64,000 nucleotides of DNA, from positions 372,001 to 436,000 of the forward strand of contig NZ_AP023262.1 in the NCBI RefSeq assembly GCF_016756615.1, written 5' to 3'. The position numbers were made by a program, and so were the translations under genes. The first letter of the stretch is position 1. Every line of letters starts with the position of its first letter. Below the pieces are notes generated by a model. The model saw only the letters and a program-made list of their open reading frames with translations. It was not told where the DNA came from and made no database searches. Shown one piece after another: positions 1 to 10,745 of this stretch. Source of the DNA: Mesorhizobium sp. L-8-3 (GTDB lineage Bacteria; Pseudomonadota; Alphaproteobacteria; Rhizobiales; Rhizobiaceae).

Positions 1-155
1 TTGCCTGGCTCTGGGCAAGCGAGACCGACAACCCGACGGAACTGCTCCATGGTTTGATCCTGTCCTTTCGCGCCGCCGCGCTGCGGCCAACCTTCGGCCA
101 TACGCTGATGGGGGTGACGGACAGCAAAGGCATCGAGCAGTATTCGGAATTGCTA
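1..155 (+). pseudogene. LuxR/MalT-like regulator, 5' fragment cut by an IS
   Basis: The reading frame open from base 3 encodes AWLWASETDNPTELLHGLIL, which resembles the segment after the Walker A loop in the N-terminal NTPase of MalT-type (LAL) LuxR regulators. The true start lies upstream of the window. The frame runs to the Leu codon at 153-155, where an IS begins. Joining base 155 directly to base 1086 keeps the frame and continues into the rest of the NTPase, so this and the piece at 1086-3389 are halves of one interrupted gene. I see this from the sequence; loss of function is inferred. Confidence 0.8.
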
Positions 156-1083
156 GGGCCTGTGATCAGTTGAGGAGAATGACGGCCGCGGCGAGGTGTA
201 TGGCGCCGAGGAAGTTGGTTGCGCGCTTGTCGTAGCGGGTCGCGATGGCACGGTACTGTTTGAGCTTTGCGAAGAAGTTCTCGATGAGATGCCTGGCCTT
301 GTAGAGCTCTGTGTCGTAGCGGCGTGGTTGTTTTCGGTTTGATCGCGGCGGAATGACGATATCGACACCGGCGCTTTGAAGCAGATCGAGCACACGCTCT
401 TTGGCATCGAATGCCTTGTCGGCGATGAAGGCGGTGATCTTGTCGAACAGGTCAGGCAAAAGCGCATCGGCTCCGCACAGATCATGCTTCTGGCCAGGCG
501 TCAGATGAAAGCCGGTCGGATTGCCCAAGGCGTCACAACGGGCGTGGATTTTGGTGCTCAGCCCACCCTTGCTGCGCCCTATGGCTTCGCGTTCCCGGTC
601 CCCCCTTTTGCGCCGGCGCTGTGTTGATGGGCGCGCACGATGGTCGAATCGATCATGGCGTATTCATTGTCGGCGTCTTCGGCGAGAAGTTCGAAAACCT
701 TCTGCCAGACCCCGCTTTTGCTCCAGCGTGTATGGCGCGTATGAATGACCCGGAAGTGGCCGAACCGCTCCGGCAAGTCACGCCACGGGATTCCGGCCCG
801 ATAGCGATACAAGACCGCCTCCACGAACAGCCGGTTATCCTTGGCGGTGCCGCCGACATGACCTTCACGGCCAGGCAAGAAATCTCTGATGCGCTCCCAT
901 TGATCATCACGCAAGGCATAACGACGTGCCATCCGGTCGGCGCCCCCTGATTCGCCGACACCTCAAGAATCACATCTCCGGTGATTTGGGAATCTGGAGG
1001 CTTCTGTGAGGTCCGCGGGCGCGGCATCGATGCCGCCGATCTGTGTCGGGCGGACCTCATTGATCGCAACTGATCACAGGCCT
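156..1083. mobile_element. Complete IS5-family (IS427-group-like) insertion sequence
   Basis: A 928-bp element has 17-bp terminal inverted repeats with one mismatch: GGGCCTGTGATCAGTTG at the left end, and AGGCCTGTGATCAGTTG when the right end is read inward. The dinucleotide TA flanks both ends (154-155 and 1084-1085), which is the typical IS427-group target duplication. It carries one transposase split into two frames. It sits inside a regulator gene, and precise excision with loss of one TA copy would restore that gene's frame. Intact ends and an almost uninterrupted transposase suggest a recent insertion. Confidence 0.92.
166..932 (-). CDS. IS5-family transposase, two frames joined by -1 frameshift
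   Basis: The first frame (932 down to 579) starts MARRYALRDDQWERI and holds the first catalytic Asp (AMIDSTIVRAHQHSAG). The second frame (ending at 166) holds the second Asp region (FIADKAFDAKE) and the Glu region (HLIENFFAKLKQYRAIATRYDK). They overlap at the slippery run A AAA GGG GGG, read on the minus strand over bases 609-600. A -1 slip there produces a continuous protein passing through IGRSKGGLSTKIHARCDALG, the conserved link of IS427-type DDE transposases. The stop codon lies inside the left inverted repeat, as is common in this group. Confidence 0.88.
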
Positions 1084-1085
1084 TA

Positions 1086-3389
1086 GCCGAAATCACGCAA
1101 TCGGCGGTGGATGCAGCCTTTATCGTGGACGAGGCCGACCGGCTGCCCGCCGACTCGCGCGAGGCGCTGAGCTATATCCTGCGCAACCTGCCCGGCAACC
1201 TGCGGATCTTTCTCGGCATACGCTCCATGAGCGGATACGAGATCGACGACCTGATCGCCTACGGGCAATGCGCCACGGTGACGACGTCGGCTCTAAGCTT
1301 CCAGCTCGACGAGTCGATCGAACTCTTCCGACAGCGGTTCGGCGACGGCTTCGATCCGGACATCGCGGCGCAGATCCATGAACTGACCGCCGGCTGGCCG
1401 CTCGGTCTGCAGCTTGCAATCTCCGCGGGTCTCAATGCGCGCTCCGCGGCGTCGCTGGCCAGCGAGTTAGCCGGCAGCGCCGGCGATTTCCAGGAGCGTT
1501 TCGTTGCCTTGCTTCTCGCCAATCTCGACAGCGAGGACGTCGACTTCCTGACGCGCATCTCCATCCTCGACGACTTCACCCACGATTTCTGCAGCGTTGT
1601 GACCGGCACGGCGGATGCGCGCCCCCGGCTCGATCGGATCGCCCGCACCACCCCGGTCGTGCAACTGGCCGAGCGCAGCGACTGGATGCGGCTCCATGCC
1701 GTTGCCCGGGAAGCGCTGCTTCTGAAATTCGCCGATCTGCCGGCTGCCGAGCGCCATGATCTGCACCGGCGGGCGGCGGAATGGCTGGCGACGAACGGCA
1801 TGCCTGCCAAGGCGGCAGAGCATCTCCTGGCAATCGGCGAAACCGACCCGGCGCTCGATCTGGCGGAGCGCAGTCTCTACGATTCTCTAATGACGCGCGG
1901 ACAACTCGGCCAGGTGCGAAACTGGCTGGCGGTGGTGCCGGACGAGGGACTGGACCGGCGCCCGCGCCTCCTGCTCGCGGCGGCCTGGGCGCTGGCCCTG
2001 AGCGAGCGCCACGACGAAGCAAGCTGCCTGGTCGACCGGATCATGGCCGGCGCCGGCGATGACGCATCATTGCGCTGCGAATGCGCGCTCATCCTCGGCG
2101 GTGCGGCCGCCTATGCCGACGATCCCGACCTGTTTGCGCGCCTGCACGACCCCTGGGCGCTCGATCCGCCACTCTCCGATCCGCTGCTGCTCAAGATCCA
2201 CGCCAACCGCTTCGCATTCCGCGCGCTGCTCGATGGCGAACCGGCGCTGGCCCGCCTGCGTCAGCAGCGCGCACCCCGGCCGGGCAGCCTGCCGGAAATG
2301 AGCTATCTGTCGCGCTGGAACGACTTCATCATCGGCCTTAGCTACCTCTGGGAAGGGCAGGTGCGCCTGGCCGAGAAGATCATCCGCCCGGCCCTGCTGC
2401 AATGCGAGGCCGATCTGGGGCGGCGTAATGCCTTCACCTCGATGATGGCGGCGCTGCTTGCCGCTGCCATGTGGGAGCGCGATCAGCCGGAGGAAGCACG
2501 GGTGCTCCTTGCCGACCGCATGGACGTGCTGGAAAAGAGCGGCCTCCCGGAAGCGCTCATGCTCGCCTACCGCACGCTCATCCGCATCGCCTGGTCGCAA
2601 GGGGACGAGGACCGGGCGCTGGAGCTGCTAGGCGCGCTCGAGGCGGTGGGCCTGCATCGCCACCTGCCACGCCTGAGGGTGATTAGCCTGGTCGAGCAGG
2701 TGCGCCTGCACGCACGGGGCTTTCGCGGCGAGACCTGCCGGAATCTGGCTGCCCGGCTGGACGCTTTTCTGGACACCAACACAGCCCAGCACGGCCCGAT
2801 GTGGCGGCGCAGCATCGCCATCCAAGTGGAGCTTGCCCATGGCTATGCGGCGGTTGCGGCCCGCGACTGGCGCGCCGCGACCGCTCCTTTCGAACGGGCC
2901 AACGAACTTGCCCGATCCTACAAGCAGGAACGCCTCGTGATCGAAACGCTGGGCATGCGGGCGCTGATTTTGGAACGGCTCGGCGAGAACGCGCAGGCGC
3001 TCATGCGCGAAGCGCAGGAACTCGCCAGAACCTACGGGTTGCAGCGCGTCTTTGCCGATGCCCACCCAATGCTGGGCGATCTGGCCCGGCGGCTGCTGGC
3101 CGGTACCGGCGGGTCCGAGCCGGCGGCCGGCATTCCCCGGACCGCGCCGGAACCACCGGCAGAGCGGAAGGCCGCGATGACCACGCACCGAGCCTCGGTG
3201 CTGACCCCCAAGGAGTGGGAAGTGCTCGAACTTCTCGCCCGCTCACTCTCGAACAAGGAGATCGGACGAGCCCTCGACATCCATGAGGAAACCGTGAAGT
3301 GGCACGTGAAGAACCTGTTCGTGAAGCTCGACGCCGGGTCGCGCAAGCATGTCGTGTCGCGGGCCCGCCTGATGGGCTTTCTCGCCTGA
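1086..3389 (+). pseudogene. LuxR/MalT-like regulator, 3' part after IS insertion
   Basis: About 767 codons continue the interrupted regulator. The NTPase remainder (FIVDEADRLPADSREALSYI, a Walker B-like DE, then WPLGLQLAI) is followed by a long alpha-helical TPR-like sensor region. A C-terminal LuxR helix-turn-helix begins LTPKEWEVLELLARSLSNKE and ends with GFLA. The whole architecture matches MalT/LAL activators of about 900 residues. A GTG at 1107 could start a truncated protein, but it would lack the Walker A loop and has no clear ribosome binding site. The gene sits just upstream of the dioxygenase/BKACE/TRAP cluster in the same direction, so it probably was that cluster's activator. Confidence 0.88.
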
Positions 3390-3399
3390 CCACCCCCTT

Positions 3400-3420
3400 C
3401 CCCCCCTTCAAGTGGGGGGC
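3400..3420. repeat. C6/G6 hairpin after the regulator gene
   Basis: Six C bases and six G bases form a perfect stem around the 7-nt loop TTCAAGT, just after the regulator stop. No U-tract follows, so it is not a classical terminator. A very similar hairpin (loop TGTCGAGT) lies at 8823-8842 after the acyl-CoA ligase gene, which suggests a dispersed palindromic repeat that may also protect 3' ends or attenuate transcription. Confidence 0.5.
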
Positions 3421-3503
3421 ATGCGCCGATGCCCCGGGCTATATTGGGATCAGATAGGACCAGCCGGGAGAAATCGGCCGTCCGATCGGTGTCAGGAGGA
3501 CCG

Positions 3504-4424
3504 ATGAGCCTTGAATCCGAAACCAGGCAGCCTGCTGCCCCCGCGAAGGTATCGCCAACAGCTCTGATATCCGAAATCAAGGTCGAGCCGCTGACCTGCA
3601 CGATCGGGGCGGAAGTGCTCAACATGAATCTCGGCGTCGCCTCGCGTGATGCCGGGATGATGCAGGCGATCCGCACGCTGCTGCTCAAGTATCGGGTGCT
3701 GTTCTTCCGCGATCAGGACGTAAGCCGCGCCGAGCATGTGGCGTTTGCCCGCCATTTCGGCGAGCTGGAGGATCATCCGGTTGCCGGAAACGATCCCGAC
3801 CATCCGGGTCTGGTGCGTATCTACAAGACGCCCGACAAGCCAAACGACCGCTACGAGAACGCCTGGCACACGGATGCCACCTGGCGCGAGAAGCCGCCGA
3901 TGGGTTGCGTCCTGCACTGCGTCGAATGCCCCGAAGTGGGCGGCGATACGATGTGGGTGAACATGGTCGAGGCCTATGCGCGCCTGCCCGAGACGGTGAA
4001 GGCGCAGATCGAGGGCCTGCGGGCCCGCCATAGCATCGAGGCGACCTTCGGCGCCACCATGCCGATCGAGAAGCGTCTGGCGTTGAAGGCGCAGTATCCC
4101 GATGCCGAGCATCCGGTGGTGCGCATCCATCCGGAAACCGGCGAGAAGGTGCTGTTCGTCAACGCCTTCACCACGCATTTCACCAACTACCACACGCCTG
4201 AGAACGTTCGTTTCGGGCTGGACTATGCTCCGGGGGCCGCGCAACTGCTGCACTATTTGATCAGCCAGGCCTTCGTCCCCGAGTTCCAGGTGCGCTGGCG
4301 GTGGAAGCCGAACAGCTTCGCCTTCTGGGACAACCGGTCGACGCAGCACTATGCGGTGATGGACTATCCGCCGTGCCACCGGAAGATGGAGCGTGCCGGC
4401 ATCGTCGGCGACTTACCATTCTGA
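3504..4424 (+). CDS. TauD/TfdA-family 2-oxoglutarate Fe(II) dioxygenase
   Basis: This 306-residue cytoplasmic enzyme is expected to couple oxidation of an organic substrate to 2-oxoglutarate decarboxylation. Iron ligands are visible: H122 and D124 in AWHTDATW, and H282 in NRSTQHYAVMDY. The Arg-rich HRKMERAGIVGD tail probably supplies the 2-oxoglutarate carboxylate ligand. The ATG at 3504 is chosen because AGGAGGA precedes it at good spacing; the open frame extends upstream without similar support. It heads a run of catabolic genes (BKACE, hydrolase, oxidoreductase, acyl-CoA ligase, TRAP). The family covers taurine, 2,4-D, alkyl sulfates and betaines, so the substrate cannot be named. Confidence 0.88.
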   Translation: MSLESETRQPAAPAKVSPTALISEIKVEPLTCTIGAEVLNMNLGVASRDAGMMQAIRTLLLKYRVLFFRDQDVSRAEHVAFARHFGELEDHPVAGNDPDHPGLVRIYKTPDKPNDRYENAWHTDATWREKPPMGCVLHCVECPEVGGDTMWVNMVEAYARLPETVKAQIEGLRARHSIEATFGATMPIEKRLALKAQYPDAEHPVVRIHPETGEKVLFVNAFTTHFTNYHTPENVRFGLDYAPGAAQLLHYLISQAFVPEFQVRWRWKPNSFAFWDNRSTQHYAVMDYPPCHRKMERAGIVGDLPF

Positions 4425-4506
4425 ATTCCTGCCGGGCCATTCTGCTGCCCTGAATTGCTGCCGGCCCGACCCAAACATCGTCAATCGAAACTGGAAAGGA
4501 TTCGCC

Positions 4507-5568
4507 ATGAATTTCCTCGATGGCTCGCTGTTCCCCGAAAACCAGGAACCGCTCGTGATCACGGCCGCGCCCTACGGGCCCGAATGGGAACCGGAGGATT
4601 TCCCGCAAGACATTCCGATCTCGATGGACGAGCACGTCCAGAAGGCCGTCGACTGCTACAATGCGGGCGCCACCGTGCTGCACCTGCATGTGCGCGAAGA
4701 AAACGGCAAGGGCTCCAAGCGCCTGTCCAAGTTCAACGAACTGCTCGAGCGGCTGCGTGAAGCCGTGCCGGAGATGATCCTGCAGGTCGGCGGGTCGATC
4801 TCCTTCTCACCCGAAGGAGAAGGCGCCGAAGCCAAGTGGCTCTCGGACGACACCCGGCACATGCTGGCCGAGCTGACGCCGACCCCCGACCAGGTGACGA
4901 TCGCGATCAACACCAATCAGATGAACATCGTCGAGCAAATGACGGATGCCGACATCGCCGGCACCTCGATCGCCGAGCCGGACCTCTACCGTGCATATCG
5001 CGAGATGACGATCCCCGCGGGTCCGGAATGGGTCGAGGAACACATCCGCCGGCTGTCGGAAAAGGGCATCCAGACCCACTTCCAGCTCGCCAACATCTGT
5101 CAGCTCGAGACCGTCGAGCGGATGATGCGCCGCGGCACCTGCAACGTCCCGCTGATCTTGACCTGGGTTGCGCTGGGCGGCGGTTTCGATGCGCCGAACA
5201 TCTACAACCTCGCGAATTTCGTCCGTGCCGTGCCGGATGGGGCCGTGCTGACGCTCGAATCCTCGATGCTGAACGTGCTGCCGCTCAACATGATGGCAAT
5301 CGCCATGGGCCTGCATGTCCGCTGCGGTATCGAGGACAATATCTGGACCCAGGACCGTTCGCGCAAGATGGGCTCGGTCGAGCAGATTGAGCAGCTGGTG
5401 CGGATCTCCCGCGATTTCGGCCGTCCCATCGCCGACGCCAAACAGGCGCGCCGCATCTACCGGATCGGCGAGTTCTACTCCTCCACCGACGAGACGCTGG
5501 CCAGGAATGGCTTTTCGCCGAACCGGAAGTCCGGGCAGCGCGGTTTCCTGATGCAGGCTGCCGAGTAG
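4507..5568 (+). CDS. Beta-keto acid cleavage enzyme (BKACE, DUF849)
   Basis: The 353-residue protein belongs to the zinc-dependent BKACE family, which condenses a beta-keto acid with acetyl-CoA and releases acetoacetate plus a new CoA thioester. The zinc-binding His pair is in VLHLHVRE (H59, H61), and ITAAPYGPEW opens the barrel. Family members include 3-keto-5-aminohexanoate and dehydrocarnitine cleavage enzymes. The downstream oxidoreductase and acyl-CoA ligase fit further processing of acyl groups. The start ATG follows GAAAGGA. Specificity cannot be read from sequence alone. Confidence 0.9.
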   Translation: MNFLDGSLFPENQEPLVITAAPYGPEWEPEDFPQDIPISMDEHVQKAVDCYNAGATVLHLHVREENGKGSKRLSKFNELLERLREAVPEMILQVGGSISFSPEGEGAEAKWLSDDTRHMLAELTPTPDQVTIAINTNQMNIVEQMTDADIAGTSIAEPDLYRAYREMTIPAGPEWVEEHIRRLSEKGIQTHFQLANICQLETVERMMRRGTCNVPLILTWVALGGGFDAPNIYNLANFVRAVPDGAVLTLESSMLNVLPLNMMAIAMGLHVRCGIEDNIWTQDRSRKMGSVEQIEQLVRISRDFGRPIADAKQARRIYRIGEFYSSTDETLARNGFSPNRKSGQRGFLMQAAE

Positions 5569-5574
5569 TCTAAG

Positions 5575-6171
5575 ATGGCCGAGGCGACCGTGTTGATCGT
5601 GCCGGGGCTGCGTGGCCATGTCCCCGAACACTGGCAGACACTGCTGGCGCAGCGGTTGCCTCGCGTCAGGGCCGTCGAGCCGATGGGCCGGACCGACCTC
5701 GATTGCGGCGCGCGTTGCGCCGCAATCGAACGGGAGGCGCAGTCCATCGACGGTCCGGTGATCATCGTCGCCCACAGCGGCGGCGTGATCATGGTCGCGC
5801 ATTGGGCTCGACACACGCGCCGCCAGATGCGCGGCGCCCTGCTGGCGACCCCACCCGATTTCGAGACGCCGATGCCCGAGGGCTATCCAACGATGGCGGA
5901 GCTCGACGCAAACGGCTGGCTGCCGGTGCCGCGCGATCCCTTGCCCTTCCCGAGCGTCGTCGCGGCAAGCCGGAACGACCCGCTGGGGAAATTCACGCGC
6001 ATCGAGGCAATGGCGCTCCGCTGGGGCAGCGAGTTCGTCGATCTCGGCGCGGTCGGACATCTCAACCCCGCATCGGGCTTCGGCGACTGGCCGGAGGCCG
6101 AGCGGTTGATCGGCCTCCTGGACACAGAGCAGGCCACGGATACATCCACCATAAAGGCGAGGAACCGCTGA
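5575..6171 (+). CDS. RBBP9/YdeN-type alpha/beta serine hydrolase
   Basis: A 198-residue compact hydrolase opens with VLIVPGLRGHVPEHWQ, typical of the RBBP9/YdeN (DUF1749-like) group. The nucleophile elbow is AHSGG, the acid region is SRNDP, and the catalytic His is in GHLNPASGFGDWPEA. The GHLN motif near the C terminus is diagnostic. The gene starts 6 bp after BKACE and its stop overlaps the next start (TGATG), so it is translationally coupled in the operon. It might hydrolyse an ester or a CoA thioester in the pathway, but the natural substrates of this family are poorly known. Confidence 0.85.
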   Translation: MAEATVLIVPGLRGHVPEHWQTLLAQRLPRVRAVEPMGRTDLDCGARCAAIEREAQSIDGPVIIVAHSGGVIMVAHWARHTRRQMRGALLATPPDFETPMPEGYPTMAELDANGWLPVPRDPLPFPSVVAASRNDPLGKFTRIEAMALRWGSEFVDLGAVGHLNPASGFGDWPEAERLIGLLDTEQATDTSTIKARNR

Positions 6172-7142
6172 TGGCTCGAGCAATCCGCTTCTACGAAACC
6201 GGGGGACCGGAAGTCCTGAAGCTCGAAAACGTCGAGGTCGGCGAGCCCGGTCCGGGAGAAGCCCGCGTCCGGCACTCGTACATCGCGGTCAACTTCATCG
6301 ACATCTATTTCCGAACCGGACGCTATCCCCTTGAACTGCCGAACGGGCTTGGCTCGGATGCGGTGGGCGTGGTGGAGGCGGTTGGCCCCGGTGTCGAAGA
6401 CATCCGCCCCGGCGACCGGGTCGGCTATCTCCTCGGGCCGCAGGGTGCCTATTCGGAAGTCCGGGTGATGCCGGCTGACGTGCTCATCCCGCTGCCCGAC
6501 GGAATTTCCGACAGCACCGCCGCCACCCTCGTCATGAAGGGCATGACGGTGCAGTACCTGTTCCGCCAAGTCTACCCGCTGCATGGAGGCGAGACGATCC
6601 TCTACCACGCCGCGGCCGGCGGCGTGGGCGTACTCGCCTGCCAATGGGCGCGGGCCCTGGGTGTCGAGATGATCGGCACTGTCTCGACCGACGAGAAGGC
6701 CGAGATTGCCCGCAAGAACGGCTGTGCGCATGTCATCGTCACCTCGCGCGAAGACATTGCCGCACGGGTGCGCGAGATCACCGGCGGCAAGGGCGTGCCT
6801 GTCGTATACGACTCGGTCGGGAAGGACACGCTGATGGCCTCGCTCGACAGCCTGCGGCCGCGCGGGACGCTGGTCAGCAACGGCACCTCCTCGGGTCCCG
6901 TCGTGGTGGATTCGACCCTGCTCGCCGTAAAGGGTTCGATCTGGATGACCCGGCCGGCGATGGTCCACTACGCGACGCCGCGCGCGCATATGCTCGACAT
7001 GGCCAAGGAGCTGTTCGACATGGTGCTTGCGGGAAAGATCGTCAGCGCCCCCAGCCAGACCTACGCGCTCGAAGACGCGGCCGAGGCGCATGTCGCGCTC
7101 GAGGGCCGCAAGACCACGGGCGCGACCGTGATCGTGCCCTGA
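6171..7142 (+). CDS. Zinc-free quinone oxidoreductase (MDR superfamily)
   Basis: The 323-residue NADPH-dependent medium-chain reductase resembles QorA. It has a GroES-like N domain (FIDIYFRTGRYPLELPNGLG) and a Rossmann domain with AAAGGVGVLACQWARALG (NADPH-binding AAxGGVG). It lacks the zinc-binding Cys cluster of alcohol dehydrogenases. Such enzymes reduce quinones or alpha,beta-unsaturated ketones and acyl groups. Here it may act on an enoyl or keto intermediate of the surrounding catabolic cluster. It overlaps the preceding hydrolase stop by one base. Confidence 0.9.
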   Translation: MARAIRFYETGGPEVLKLENVEVGEPGPGEARVRHSYIAVNFIDIYFRTGRYPLELPNGLGSDAVGVVEAVGPGVEDIRPGDRVGYLLGPQGAYSEVRVMPADVLIPLPDGISDSTAATLVMKGMTVQYLFRQVYPLHGGETILYHAAAGGVGVLACQWARALGVEMIGTVSTDEKAEIARKNGCAHVIVTSREDIAARVREITGGKGVPVVYDSVGKDTLMASLDSLRPRGTLVSNGTSSGPVVVDSTLLAVKGSIWMTRPAMVHYATPRAHMLDMAKELFDMVLAGKIVSAPSQTYALEDAAEAHVALEGRKTTGATVIVP

Positions 7143-7176
7143 TCGATCACTGTCCCGACCTACAGAAGGACCTCCC

Positions 7177-8811
<1,635 letters not shown>

Positions 8812-8822
8812 GGAGGGGGATG

Positions 8823-8842
8823 CCCCCCTGTCGAGTGGGGGG
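8823..8842. repeat. C6/G6 hairpin, second copy
   Basis: CCCCCC and GGGGGG flank the loop TGTCGAGT 11 bp after the ligase stop. It closely resembles the hairpin at 3400-3420 and has no U-tract. It may be a transcript 3'-end stabiliser between the enzyme genes and the TRAP genes, or a dispersed palindrome. Confidence 0.5.
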
Positions 8843-8930
8843 ACGCAAGCCGGACGGAAGCGTAGATTTCGCCTGTCGGACAAGTCCGCACCGGTCCGGT
8901 CCCAACCGGCCAACAAGAGGAGGAGGCCCC

Positions 8931-9176
8931 ATGGAAAGGATCCTTTGCGGACTCGGCGGCAGGTCGATGCCGCTCTGCGCGCGCATCGCCCGGATTGCCG
9001 CGATACGCGAGGAACGGCCCAGCGGGTGCCCTATGGCCTGTTCCGCCGGCGCTCTCATCTGCGCGGAGGGCAGCACGAAAACACCACTTTGCCCCTGTTT
9101 GCGCGCCAGAGGCATTACCGACCTCGGCTCAGGCTCGCAGCCTGACCGGTACGCTGTCCTCAAGGACGCACGCTAG
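8931..9176 (+). CDS. Small hypothetical ORF with strong Shine-Dalgarno
   Basis: The 430-bp gap between the acyl-CoA ligase and dctP holds an 81-codon frame starting MERILCGLGGRSMPLC after the very strong GAGGAGGAGG. The product is Cys-rich (about seven Cys) and I recognise no family. All three forward frames are open over much of this stretch, so this may be chance or the remnant of a decayed gene. Codon use gives weak support at best. Confidence 0.25.
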   Translation: MERILCGLGGRSMPLCARIARIAAIREERPSGCPMACSAGALICAEGSTKTPLCPCLRARGITDLGSGSQPDRYAVLKDAR

Positions 9177-9241
9177 CGCGACATGATCTGATGTTTGCAC
9201 CGCTGGGGCGAAACGCCCAGCTATCCTACAGGAGGAATCCC

Positions 9242-10234
9242 ATGAAGAAACTGAGTCTGGCGGCCAGCCTTGCCGCTGCACTTTGCGTGGCACAGGCGGC
9301 CGATGCGACCGAATTGCGCCTTGGCATGGCGGCGCCTGCCGCAACACCTTGGGGAAAGGTCACCGAGAAATTCGCGGCAACGGTTGCCGAACTCTCCGGC
9401 GGCGAGGTCACCATAAGCATCTACTACAACAACGAGCTCGGCGACGAACAGACGATGGCGCGACAGCTGCCGCGCGGTCGTCTCGACATGGCGCTTCTGT
9501 CCAACGTCGCCGCCTCGCTGCTGGTCCCGGAATACGGGCTGCTGCTGTCGCCCTATGCCTTCGACAGCCTCGCGGAGGCCGACTGCGTGACCGACGCCCA
9601 CCTGTCCAGGACGTTCGACGCTGCGTTCCAGTCGGCGGGCGCTGTCCTGCTTTCGAGCATCGAGGTCGGGCAGATGGTGATCATGTCGCAAAAGCCGTTC
9701 CGCATCCCGGCTGACATGGTGGGCCAGAAGGTCCGCACCTCGCCGACGCCGACCGATACGGACTACATCGACGCCACCGGTGCTGCGGCCGTGCCGCTCG
9801 GCACCGTCGATTCCATGCCCGCTCTGAAGACCGGCGCGGTCGTGGCCGTCACCACGCCGATCGTGATGGGCGTGGCAGCAGGCTATGCGGCTGAGGCGCC
9901 GCAGATCACGCTGACCGGACATGGCCACCAGCTCGGTGCGCTGCTGGTCTCGAAAAAGACGTGGGATGCGCTTGGCGACAAGGAACGCGCCGCGATCACC
10001 GAAGCTGCCCAGACGATGGACGAACTGCGGCCCGCCGTCCGCGCTGCGGAACAGGCGCTGCTGGAGAAAGCCAAGACGGCGGGCGCCATCGTCCACACGC
10101 CGACCTCGGACGAGAAAGCCGCCTGGAAGAGCTTCGCCGCACAAGCCCAGGAGCAGATCCTCTCCGACCTCGGCGACAACGCCCCGCAGGTCTGGGCCGA
10201 CCTGCTCTCGGCCAAACAGGCATGCGCCAAGTAA
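9242..10234 (+). CDS. dctP: TRAP transporter substrate-binding protein DctP
   Basis: This 330-residue periplasmic binding protein has a Sec signal peptide (MKKLSLAASLAAALCVAQA, cleavage near ADA-TE). The DctP fold shows in LRLGMAAPAATPWGKVTEKFA and ELGDEQTMARQLPRGRLDMAL. It delivers a ligand, usually an organic acid bound through a conserved Arg, to the DctQM membrane complex. The ATG at 9242 is preceded by AGGAGGAAT. It lies directly before dctQ and dctM. Placement after the acyl-CoA ligase suggests it imports the substrate of the upstream pathway. Confidence 0.93.
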   Translation: MKKLSLAASLAAALCVAQAADATELRLGMAAPAATPWGKVTEKFAATVAELSGGEVTISIYYNNELGDEQTMARQLPRGRLDMALLSNVAASLLVPEYGLLLSPYAFDSLAEADCVTDAHLSRTFDAAFQSAGAVLLSSIEVGQMVIMSQKPFRIPADMVGQKVRTSPTPTDTDYIDATGAAAVPLGTVDSMPALKTGAVVAVTTPIVMGVAAGYAAEAPQITLTGHGHQLGALLVSKKTWDALGDKERAAITEAAQTMDELRPAVRAAEQALLEKAKTAGAIVHTPTSDEKAAWKSFAAQAQEQILSDLGDNAPQVWADLLSAKQACAK

Positions 10235-10238
10235 GTCG

Positions 10239-10742
10239 ATGCGTATCTTTCTTTCGCTTCTGGAAAGGATCGAGGGCCTGGTGGCCACGGTGGCATATGT
10301 CATCGTGGCGGTCCTCCTGATCGGCGACATCGTCGCGCGCGAGATCCTCGGAATTCCCTTGCTCGGCACGCAGGCGATTGCAGTCCTTGCGGCCATCGTC
10401 GCGGGGTTCGTGGGGCTGTCGCTGGCGACGGCGGCCGGTTCGCATCTGCGCCCGGAGGCCTTCGACAAGGTGTTGCCCAGACGGTTCGACAGCTATCTGG
10501 AGCGCGCCTCCGACCTGGTCGCGGCGGCCTTCTACGTCGCCATCGCCTGCTTCGCGATCCTATTCGTCACCGAATCGAGAGCGGCGGGAGACCGCATCGC
10601 CGTGCTGTTCTTTCCGCTCTGGCCGGTGCAGCTGGTCATGCCCATCGCCTTTTTGTCCTGCGCCATCCGGCACTTCTTCTTCGCGATCGATCCGAAGCTC
10701 AAGAGCCGGTCACAGCCTGGGCAGCAATTCGCGGAGGGCTGA
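10239..10742 (+). CDS. dctQ: TRAP transporter small membrane subunit DctQ
   Basis: A 167-residue integral membrane protein with four predicted helices (VATVAYVIVAVLLIGDIVAR; AIAVLAAIVAGFVGLSLATA; AAAFYVAIACFAILFV; LWPVQLVMPIAFLSCAIRHF). It matches the DctQ subunit that bridges DctP and DctM. It starts 4 bp after dctP and ends 3 bp before dctM, so the three are co-translated. The family is divergent, and the assignment rests on size, topology and position. Confidence 0.9.
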   Translation: MRIFLSLLERIEGLVATVAYVIVAVLLIGDIVAREILGIPLLGTQAIAVLAAIVAGFVGLSLATAAGSHLRPEAFDKVLPRRFDSYLERASDLVAAAFYVAIACFAILFVTESRAAGDRIAVLFFPLWPVQLVMPIAFLSCAIRHFFFAIDPKLKSRSQPGQQFAEG

Positions 10743-10745
10743 CGG

